A DNA stretch of 6,134 nt from Gammaproteobacteria bacterium (lineage in GTDB: Bacteria > Pseudomonadota > Gammaproteobacteria > Steroidobacterales > Steroidobacteraceae): positions 1 to 6,134 of the forward strand of contig JASHYG010000315.1 of NCBI GenBank assembly GCA_030043215.1. The letters are read 5' to 3'. Made by a program: the position numbers and the translations under genes. Positions 1 to 5,275 of the stretch are shown here, piece after piece. Every line of letters begins with the position of its first letter. Within the stretch, counting starts at the first letter, position 1. A model generated the notes under the pieces. It saw nothing but the letters and a program-made list of their open reading frames with translations, had not been told where the DNA came from and ran no database searches.

Positions 1-378
1 TTCGGGCCGGTCTCCGGCGGCGCGAGCCAGGGGTACACGTCCGTGAAGACCGGCGCCGTGGAGGGCCCGCGGCTCAACGGGAAGGTCGTGGACTACAGCG
101 GCGCGGACTGGGCGGCGGTGCGACCGGACGGTGTCGTCGAGCTCAATGCCCACTACCTGCTCGAGGCGAGCGACGGCACGCTCATCTACATCCGCAATCT
201 CGGCTATGTGTACGGCCCCGATCCGGCTTCCGGGCGGAGCGCCTACTTCCGCTGCACGCCCTACTTCCGCGCTCCGGAGGGGCCGCACGGCTGGCTCAAC
301 CGCACGGTGATCGTCGGCGGCGGCGAGCGCCGGACGAATCCCGACCACTCCGTATTCCGCTACTATGCGGTGCTCTAG
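1..378 (+). CDS. DUF3237 family protein (5' end missing)
   Basis: The reading frame is open from the first base to a TAG at 376-378, giving 125 visible residues. An in-frame GTG at position 43 exists, but the similarity extends upstream of it, so the gene almost certainly starts left of the window. Family features in order: VEGPRLNGKVV at about residues 20-30, GADW at 34-37, a RPDG turn at 41-44, a LNAHYLLEASDGTLIYI stretch at 48-64, YFR plus TPYF at 82-89 and WLN at 98-100. This is the DUF3237 pattern. Full members are usually about 150-160 residues, so roughly 25-35 N-terminal residues are missing. The biochemical role of the family is not established, although members often lie beside catabolic genes. 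No signal peptide can be judged because the start is absent. The next gene follows after 39 bp on the same strand, so the two are probably co-transcribed. Confidence 0.85.
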   Translation, partial: FGPVSGGASQGYTSVKTGAVEGPRLNGKVVDYSGADWAAVRPDGVVELNAHYLLEASDGTLIYIRNLGYVYGPDPASGRSAYFRCTPYFRAPEGPHGWLNRTVIVGGGERRTNPDHSVFRYYAVL

Positions 379-404
379 CGGCCGGCCGGGCGGCCTCTTC
401 GGTT

Positions 405-410
405 GGAGAA
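405..410 (+). promoter_or_regulatory. Ribosome binding site of the aldo/keto reductase
   Basis: GGAGAA at 405-410 places its GGAG core nine bases before the ATG at 418. This favours ATG 418 over an in-frame TTG at 403, which would put the site inside the gene and add five residues (MENPA) not expected in the family. Confidence 0.65.
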
Positions 411-417
411 CCCTGCC

Positions 418-1449
418 ATGCGCATGAAGAAGCTCGGCAACACTGGCCTTCTGGTCTCGGAGATCTGTCTCGGCGCCATGACCTTCGGGGATGGAGCGGG
501 CATGTGGAGCGCCATCGGGAAGATGGACCAGGCGACGGTGGACGGGCTCGTGAAGGACGCCATCGACCGCGGGGTCAACTTCTTCGATACGGCGAATGTC
601 TACTCCGCCGGCCGCTCCGAGAGCCTGCTCGGCCAGGCGTTCCGCAACCTGGGCCTCGCGCGCGACCAATACGTGCTCGCGACGAAGGTGCTCGGGCGCA
701 TGGGCACGGGCGTGAATCAGCTCGGACTCTCCCGCTACCACATCCTGCACGCGGTCGATGCCAGCCTCGAGCGGCTGCAGCTCGATCACATCGATCTGTA
801 CCAGATCCACGGATCGGACCCGCTCACGCCGATCGAGGAGACGCTCGATGCGCTCAACGACTGTGTGCGTGCCGGCAAGGTGCGCTACGTCGGAGTGAGC
901 AATCATGCGGCCTGGCAGATCGCGAAGGCGCTCGGCATCAGCGAGCGGCGCGGCTTCGCTCGATTCGAGAGCGTGCAGGCCTACTACTCGCTCGCCGGAC
1001 GCGATCTCGAGCGCGAGATCGTGCCGCTCGCGAGCGACCAGCGCCTCGCGATCCTGCCCTGGAGCCCGCTCGCCGGAGGCTTCCTCACGGGTAAATTCTC
1101 GCGCGCGGGCCAGAGCCCCCAGGGCGCGCGCCGCAGCAGCTTCGACTTCCCGCCCATCGACCGCGAGCGAGCCTTCCGCATCATCGATGTGGCGCGCCCG
1201 ATCGCCGAGGCGCACGACGCCTCGGTCGCGCGCGTCGCCCTCGCGTGGCTGCTGCACCAGCCGGCCGTCACCTCGGTGATCATCGGCGCGAAGACGCGGG
1301 ATCAGCTGCTCGACAACCTCGCCGCCACGGACCTCCGTCTCACGGCGGAGGAGCTCGCGGCGCTCGGCGCGGTGTCCGCGCTGCCGCCGGAATACCCCGG
1401 GTGGATGCTCGAGCGGATGTCCTCCGACCGCGCTGCGATGATCAAGTAG
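418..1449 (+). CDS. Aldo/keto reductase
   Basis: A 343-residue cytosolic NAD(P)H-dependent oxidoreductase of the aldo/keto reductase superfamily, expected to reduce aldehydes or ketones to alcohols. It opens with MRMKKLGNTGLLVSEICLGAMTFG, the usual first strand of the (beta/alpha)8 barrel; a second ATG at 424 is a possible alternative start. The catalytic tetrad is complete: Asp57 and Tyr62 in DTANVY, Lys90 in LATKV and His131 in YQIHGSD. Cofactor-side motifs follow: GVSN at 159-162, Gln187 in VQAYYSL, WSPLAGGFLTGKF from 215 and IIGAKTRDQLLDNL at 288-301. Length and motif order are normal for the bacterial YajO/YghZ-like or general AKR group. The substrate cannot be deduced. It lies 39 bp after the DUF3237 gene on the same strand, and its TAG is only 13 bp from the stop of the convergent esterase. 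No intact terminator is seen there. Confidence 0.93.
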   Translation: MRMKKLGNTGLLVSEICLGAMTFGDGAGMWSAIGKMDQATVDGLVKDAIDRGVNFFDTANVYSAGRSESLLGQAFRNLGLARDQYVLATKVLGRMGTGVNQLGLSRYHILHAVDASLERLQLDHIDLYQIHGSDPLTPIEETLDALNDCVRAGKVRYVGVSNHAAWQIAKALGISERRGFARFESVQAYYSLAGRDLEREIVPLASDQRLAILPWSPLAGGFLTGKFSRAGQSPQGARRSSFDFPPIDRERAFRIIDVARPIAEAHDASVARVALAWLLHQPAVTSVIIGAKTRDQLLDNLAATDLRLTAEELAALGAVSALPPEYPGWMLERMSSDRAAMIK

Positions 1450-1462
1450 CGCGGCCGCTCAC

Positions 1463-3007
1463 TCAGGGCCCCCGGGGAGGCGCCTGCGGCACCTTGGAGA
1501 GCTCGCTCGCGAGAGTGAGGCGCCGGCTCAACGAGTCGCCGCGGACGACCGGCCCGGCGTTCGTGAACTCCAGCACCTTAAGCGAGTCGGCAGTCAAAGA
1601 GGGCCATGGCGAGCTGTCATCGCCGGGCTGGCCGGTTTTCGCGAACCGCACCCAGCGGGATTCCATCTCGTCGACGATGCGCCGCGTGCCGGCGTCGGGA
1701 TGCTTCTCCACCTGGCTCATGTGATCGAAGACCGCATAGACCTCGTCGATGTGCGAAGGCCCGGGCATGCGGCCCTGCTCGGACGGCCTGAGATAGGTGA
1801 AGTAGTAAAGGTAGGTCGGCAGGCCCGCCCGAGCCGCCGCACGGGCCGTGCTCCAGGTCGGCGCGGTGATCATCATGTCCGTCGCCAGCTCACCTTCGAT
1901 CGCAGCGGTCTGGTGCGTGCCGTAACCGTCGAATGCCGCCTCGATCTGCGGCCACTGCGATGCAAATCGCCGTGACAGCCCGTTCGCCATCCCGCGGAAG
2001 AAGCCCGCCTCGTAGCTGTTGGAGCCGATGATGAGCGGCACGTGCGCGATGTCTCCTGCCTCGAAGGCTGCGGCCACGTCCTCGGGCAGGACCTTGCCGT
2101 CGATCATGGGACCTGTACGGGCGGCGGGACCCGAGCTTCTGCCGAGGACCTCGCTCGCCGGGACGGCGCGGAGCGCGGCGGCATCGGGGTCGGTGAGTCC
2201 CCAGGACTTCGCAGCGGCCTCGGCGTCAGCCTCGGCCTCCTCCAGGGTCGTCGACGGCGTGGAGAAGATGCCGGATTCGATGATCGCTCTGTCGAACGTT
2301 CCCCGCGCGAGGGGCGAGGCCATCAGGTCACTGACGGCCGCGCCGCCCGCGGACTGTCCGAAGAGCGTCACGTTCGCCGGGTCGCCGCCGAACGCGCGGA
2401 TGTTCCGCCTGACCCACTTGAGCGCGGCGATCTGGTCGAGCAGCCCGTAATTGCCGATCGGATCCTCTGGACTGTCCTTAGCGAGCGCCGGGTGCGCAAA
2501 GAATCCGAGCCGTCCCAGTCGGTAATTGATCGCGACCACCACGACGCCGCGGCGCGCAAGATTCTCACCGTCATAGAGCGGCTGGCTGGACGATCCCGCG
2601 AAGAAGCCGCCGCCATGCAGCCAGACCATCACCGGGAGTTTTCTCGCTGCACGGCGTTCCGGCGTCCAGACGTTGAGGTACAGGCAATCCTCGCTCATCG
2701 GCGATGCGGGCGCTCCGGGCCGCTGCCCCTGCATGCACTGGTCGCCGAACTGGTTGGCGCGGCGCACTCCCTGCCAGTGCGGTGGGGGCTGCGGCGTCCG
2801 CCAGCGCAGCTCGCCAACTGGAGGCGCCGCATAGGGCACCCCGAGGTAGGCAACGATGCCGTCGTGCGCGACGCCTTGCAGCTTGCCGCTCGCGGTGCTG
2901 ATGGCCCGCGCCGCGTGAGGCCCATCCGAAGCCGCCGCGGCGCTGCCCGCAAGAGCGGCTCCCGCGACGAGCATCGCGCCGAAAGCCCACGCACCGCTGC
3001 GAGTCAT
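1463..3007 (-). CDS. Secreted type-B carboxylesterase
   Basis: A 514-residue alpha/beta-hydrolase of the carboxylesterase type B (cholinesterase-like) family, which hydrolyses carboxylic esters. The first 26 residues form a Sec signal peptide: Arg3, a hydrophobic stretch from about 6 to 20, then an Ala-rich SAAAA before Ser27. The enzyme should therefore be periplasmic or exported. Visible motifs are YLGVPYAAPPVGELRW (54-69), the second family signature EDCLYLNVW (106-114), the oxyanion loop HGGGF (131-135) and the nucleophile elbow GQSAGG with Ser219. The likely acid is Glu333 in SNSYEAG and the likely base His419 in PSHIDEVYAVF, so the triad is complete. Cys91 and Cys108 match the family's first conserved disulfide pair. 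ATG 3007 is supported by a strong AAGGGGAG Shine-Dalgarno (3014-3021), six bases upstream. The gene follows the dehydrogenase by 28 bp on the same strand and is probably in its operon. Preferred substrate unknown. Confidence 0.93.
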   Translation of the reverse strand: MTRSGAWAFGAMLVAGAALAGSAAAASDGPHAARAISTASGKLQGVAHDGIVAYLGVPYAAPPVGELRWRTPQPPPHWQGVRRANQFGDQCMQGQRPGAPASPMSEDCLYLNVWTPERRAARKLPVMVWLHGGGFFAGSSSQPLYDGENLARRGVVVVAINYRLGRLGFFAHPALAKDSPEDPIGNYGLLDQIAALKWVRRNIRAFGGDPANVTLFGQSAGGAAVSDLMASPLARGTFDRAIIESGIFSTPSTTLEEAEADAEAAAKSWGLTDPDAAALRAVPASEVLGRSSGPAARTGPMIDGKVLPEDVAAAFEAGDIAHVPLIIGSNSYEAGFFRGMANGLSRRFASQWPQIEAAFDGYGTHQTAAIEGELATDMMITAPTWSTARAAARAGLPTYLYYFTYLRPSEQGRMPGPSHIDEVYAVFDHMSQVEKHPDAGTRRIVDEMESRWVRFAKTGQPGDDSSPWPSLTADSLKVLEFTNAGPVVRGDSLSRRLTLASELSKVPQAPPRGP

Positions 3008-3035
3008 TGGACGCTCCCCTTACCCGCCGCGACGC

Positions 3036-4553
3036 TCAGATCGCGATGCACACGGACTTCAATTCCGTGTACAGCTCGAACACCGCCCGACCCATCTCGC
3101 GGCCGAACCCGGACTGCTTGAACCCCCCGAACGGCATCGCGGGATCGATGAAGTTGTGGCAGTTCACCCAGACGGTGCCGGCATGGATCTTCGGCACGAG
3201 TCGATGGACGGTGCTCACATCCTTCGACCAGACGCTCGCGGCGAGCCCATACGGAGTGTCGTTCGCGAGCGCGGCGATGTCATCGAGGTCCTCGAAGCGC
3301 TGGGCGACCACCACCGGTCCGAAGATCTCCTCGCGCACGATCTTCATGTCCGGCCTCACGTTCGCGAGCACGGTCGGCTTCACGAAGTAGCCGGCGGCCG
3401 CGGGGGCCTCGCCGCCCGTCATCACCTTGGCGCCGTCCTTGCGCCCCGACTCGATGTATCCGAGCACGCGCTCCTGCTGCTCCTTCGAGACGAGCGGGCC
3501 CATCTCGGTCTTGGGATCGAGTCCCGGCCCCAGGCGGATCGCCTGGGCGGCGTTGCTCAAGCCCTCGAGCACCTGGTCGAACACCTTGCGGTGCGCGAAG
3601 AGCCGCGATCCGGCCGTGCAGACTTGCCCGGAGTTGAAGAAGATCGCGTTCGCTGCGCCTCCGACCACCGAGTTCAGATCCGCATCGGGCAGCACGACGA
3701 CGGGCGACTTGCCGCCGAGCTCGAGGGATACGCGCTTCAAGGTGTCGGTTGCCGCCTTGTTGATGATCTTGCCGACCTCGGTCGAGCCGGTGAACGCGAC
3801 CTTGTTCACACCGGGGTGCGCGACGAGCGCGGCGCCCGTCGTCTCTCCGTACCCGGTGAGGATGTTCACGACGCCCGGCGGGAAGCCCGCCTCCAGGATC
3901 AGCTCACCGAGGCGCAGGGCCGTGAGCGGTGTCTGCTCCGCGGGCTTCAGCACGCAGGTACAACCCGCCGCGAGCGCCGGCGAGAGCTTCCAGGCCGCCA
4001 TGGCGAGCGGGAAGTTCCAGGGGACGATCTGCGCGACGACGCCGACAGGCTCGCGCACGGTGTACGTGTGGAACTTCACCCCGGGCGGGCCCTGGATCGA
4101 CGTGTTGAACGTCGAGCCCTCGATCTTGGTAGCCCAGCCGGCCATGTAGCGGAAGTAATCGCGCGTGCCAGGCACGTCGACGATGCTCGCGATGAATTTC
4201 GTCTTGCCGTTGTTGATGCTCTCCAGCTCGGCGAGCTCGTCGGCGTTGCGGTCGATGAGGTCGGCGAGCTTCCAGATCAGGGCCTCGCGCTGCGCGGGCA
4301 GCATCTCGGGCCAGGGGCCCTTCTCGAAGGCCTGCCTCGCAGCCGCGACGGCCCGATCGACATCGGCGGCGTTCGCATCCGGAACGGAGCTGATCTCGCG
4401 GCCCGTGGCCGGGTCCATGACGGGCACCCGCTTCTGCGACTTGGACTCGACCCACTCACCGCCGATCAGCAGCTTGGAGGTGCGCTTGAGGAACCGAGCG
4501 ACGGCTGGTGAGGGCTCGGGCTGTGGGGCAATCGACGCGAGCGAAGCGTTCAC
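3036..4553 (-). CDS. NAD(P)-dependent aldehyde dehydrogenase
   Basis: A 505-residue cytosolic enzyme of the aldehyde dehydrogenase superfamily that oxidises an aldehyde to the carboxylic acid. Key residues are all present: Asn180 in PWNFP, Lys203 in KPAEQTP, the Rossmann motif GSTEVG (256-261), general base Glu278 in LELGGKSP, nucleophile Cys312 in FFNSGQVCTAGSR, and Glu409 in EEIFGPV. The C-terminal VWVNCHNFIDPAMPFGGFKQSGFGRE and the LYTELK ending resemble phenylacetaldehyde and related aromatic or aliphatic aldehyde dehydrogenases more than the betaine-aldehyde group, but substrate specificity is not readable from sequence. The start is GTG 4553, because an ATG five bases upstream (4558) is out of frame and stops after two codons. 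The N-terminal 20 residues are a Pro/Ala-rich lead before the conserved domain. It is the first gene of a leftward pair with the secreted esterase, transcribed away from the biotin carrier gene. Confidence 0.94.
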   Translation of the reverse strand: MNASLASIAPQPEPSPAVARFLKRTSKLLIGGEWVESKSQKRVPVMDPATGREISSVPDANAADVDRAVAAARQAFEKGPWPEMLPAQREALIWKLADLIDRNADELAELESINNGKTKFIASIVDVPGTRDYFRYMAGWATKIEGSTFNTSIQGPPGVKFHTYTVREPVGVVAQIVPWNFPLAMAAWKLSPALAAGCTCVLKPAEQTPLTALRLGELILEAGFPPGVVNILTGYGETTGAALVAHPGVNKVAFTGSTEVGKIINKAATDTLKRVSLELGGKSPVVVLPDADLNSVVGGAANAIFFNSGQVCTAGSRLFAHRKVFDQVLEGLSNAAQAIRLGPGLDPKTEMGPLVSKEQQERVLGYIESGRKDGAKVMTGGEAPAAAGYFVKPTVLANVRPDMKIVREEIFGPVVVAQRFEDLDDIAALANDTPYGLAASVWSKDVSTVHRLVPKIHAGTVWVNCHNFIDPAMPFGGFKQSGFGREMGRAVFELYTELKSVCIAI

Positions 4554-4558
4554 GGCAT

Positions 4559-4565
4559 CTCCTCC
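4559..4565 (-). promoter_or_regulatory. Ribosome binding site of the aldehyde dehydrogenase
   Basis: Read on the minus strand this is GGAGGAG, a near-consensus Shine-Dalgarno ending five bases before GTG 4553. It supports the GTG as the true start despite the out-of-frame ATG lying between the site and the GTG. Confidence 0.75.
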
Positions 4566-4600
4566 AGGGGCAGTTGGTGCTCTCGTGCGGCCCGCCGGGG

Positions 4601-4617
4601 ATGGCGGTCGCCGCTAT
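4601..4617. repeat. 17-bp imperfect inverted repeat, candidate operator
   Basis: ATGGCGG, then TCG, then CCGCTAT: two 7-base arms match at six of seven positions around a 3-base centre. It lies 48 bp upstream of the dehydrogenase GTG and just downstream of the weak leftward -10 candidate, where a repressor site would be well placed. It could instead be a hairpin in the 5' untranslated RNA, or chance in GC-rich DNA. Confidence 0.4.
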
Positions 4618-4627
4618 GCGAGGTGAT

Positions 4628-4657
4628 AGTCTAACCCCCGCCCGGACGACTTGAGAA
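4628..4657 (-). promoter_or_regulatory. Weak candidate promoter for the dehydrogenase-esterase unit
   Basis: On the minus strand TTCTCA (4657-4652) and TAGACT (4633-4628) are 18 bp apart, each matching four of six bases of the sigma-70 consensus. The implied transcription start, near 4621, lies about 68 bp upstream of the GTG and just before the inverted repeat at 4601-4617. The match is weak and rests on spacing and location alone. Confidence 0.25.
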
Positions 4658-4664
4658 TTTTCTC
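4653..4664. repeat. 12-bp inverted repeat in the AT-rich patch
   Basis: GAGAA-TT-TTCTC: perfect 5-base arms around TT, in the most AT-rich part of the divergent region. It overlaps the candidate leftward -35 box, so it could be a small operator. It is short enough to arise by chance. Confidence 0.3.
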
Positions 4665-4703
4665 CTGTGCCGCGGTCCGGCATACACTTGACAGGATGTG
4701 CCG

Positions 4704-4730
4704 ATGGCCGAGCTCGAGTCCACCTTGTGA
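4704..4730 (+). other. Possible 8-codon leader frame overlapping the carrier protein start
   Basis: ATG at 4704 opens a frame encoding MAELESTL and ends at TGA 4728-4730, overlapping the GTG start at 4727 as GTGA. An AGGA at 4693-4696, seven bases before the ATG, is a fair ribosome binding site and is better than the weak CGAG directly ahead of the GTG. This would allow translational coupling into the carrier gene. So short a frame could be coincidence, and there is no evidence that the peptide itself has a function. Confidence 0.3.
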
Positions 4731-5275
4731 ATCTCACCGACCGTGACGTGCAGGACATCCTGCGGCTGCTCGAATCGTCCGGGTTCGATGAGCTGCATCT
4801 CGAGACCGACCGCTTCAAGCTGACGTTGCGCCGAGCCGGCGCAGGGATCGGGGCGTGGTCCGAGGAGCGGCAGACGCTTGCGGCGCCCGGGGCCAGACAG
4901 CCGCCGGCCGCCCCGACCCCACCACCGGCCGCCATGACCCCACCGCCAACCGCCGGCCGCGGGCCCGCAACCGCCCCCGCCCGAACACCGGTCCCGGCGG
5001 CCGCTGCGAGCGCCTCCAGCGTCCCGGGCAGCATCGACATTCATCCGCCGCTCATGGGGACGTTCTACCGCGCGCCGAAGCCGGGCGCTCCGCCCTTCGT
5101 CGAGAAGGGATCGAGGGTGACCGAGACCACCGTCATCGGCATCGTGGAGACCATGAAGCTCATGAACTCCGTCTACGCCGGAGCGCGCGGGGAAGTCATC
5201 GAGATCTGCGCCACGAACGGACAGCTGGTCGAGCAGCACCATGTATTGATGCGGCTCGCGCCCGAGCGTCCATGA
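4727..5275 (+). CDS. accB: Biotin carboxyl carrier protein (AccB type)
   Basis: A 182-residue protein that carries CO2 on a covalently bound biotin between a biotin carboxylase and a carboxyltransferase. Residues 1-36 (NLTDRDVQDILRLLESSGFD and LHLETDRFKLTLRR) match the AccB N-terminal region. Residues about 38-101 form a Pro/Ala-rich flexible linker. From about 103 to 176 comes the biotinyl domain, with PLMGTFYRAPKPGAPPFVEKG including the AccB-type thumb, and ETMKLMN with the biotinylated Lys144. Thr replaces the common Ala of EAMKM, a substitution tolerated in the family. GTG 4727 is chosen because AccB similarity begins there; GTG 4667 and TTG 4688 in the same frame would add residues unlike the family. 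Its TGA overlaps the ATG of the biotin carboxylase. Because its partner carboxyltransferase is unseen, it may be an accessory acyl-CoA or other biotin-dependent carboxylase subunit rather than the housekeeping AccB. Confidence 0.88.
   Translation: MNLTDRDVQDILRLLESSGFDELHLETDRFKLTLRRAGAGIGAWSEERQTLAAPGARQPPAAPTPPPAAMTPPPTAGRGPATAPARTPVPAAAASASSVPGSIDIHPPLMGTFYRAPKPGAPPFVEKGSRVTETTVIGIVETMKLMNSVYAGARGEVIEICATNGQLVEQHHVLMRLAPERP
4915..4956 (+). repeat. Imperfect 21-bp tandem repeat in the carrier protein linker
   Basis: Two adjacent 21-bp units (4915-4935 and 4936-4956) both start with GACCCCACC and agree at 16 of 21 positions. They encode two copies of TPPP followed by Ala- or Thr-containing residues in the flexible linker. 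This looks like a local duplication within a low-complexity hinge; a length change of seven residues would not break the frame. Confidence 0.55.

Larger units (their letters stand above)
4554..4726. promoter_or_regulatory. Divergent intergenic control region
   Basis: These 173 bp separate the leftward dehydrogenase-esterase unit from the rightward carrier-carboxylase unit and must hold the dehydrogenase promoter and probably that of the carrier gene. The middle (about 4651-4664) is clearly more AT-rich than the surrounding DNA. It contains two inverted repeats (4601-4617 and 4653-4664), a weak leftward sigma-70-like pair, and a perfect TTGACA at 4688-4693 on the plus strand with no recognisable -10 at proper distance. 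A TACACT at 4683-4688 is a possible rightward -10, but its -35 would be poor. No regulator gene lies next to it in the window. Confidence 0.6.

Noticed and set aside
380..395. GGCCG-6-CGGCC hairpin after the DUF3237 stop as a terminator
   Set aside because: Five-bp stem with no T run, followed by a good ribosome binding site for the reductase; better explained by GC-rich spacer DNA.
403..417. TTG at 403 as the start of the aldo/keto reductase
   Set aside because: It would place the GGAGAA site inside the gene and add residues not seen at the family's N terminus; ATG 418 has correct spacing.
504..1094. A 196-codon open frame in a second frame inside the aldo/keto reductase
   Set aside because: Very Arg-rich translation with no fold-like pattern; the overlapping reductase frame carries the full tetrad.
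1451..1458. GCGGCCGC palindrome and nearby GGGCCCCCGGGG as terminator or operator
   Set aside because: Short GC palindromes are expected by chance at this base composition, and no T run follows on either strand.
2042..3121. A 359-codon plus-strand open frame opposite the esterase and its start
   Set aside because: Arg-rich composition, no recognisable motif, crosses the boundary between two real genes, and lies wholly antisense to convincing coding sequence.
3156..4511. A 451-codon plus-strand open frame opposite the aldehyde dehydrogenase
   Set aside because: It is antisense to a gene with every catalytic motif intact, is Arg/Gly/Asp/Leu-biased with no domain, and is expected when GC-rich third positions suppress stop codons.
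4631..5242. A 203-codon minus-strand open frame opposite the carrier protein
   Set aside because: Its Gly/Arg-rich stretches are the reverse complement of the Pro/Ala linker; no motif, and the plus strand has a clear biotinyl domain.
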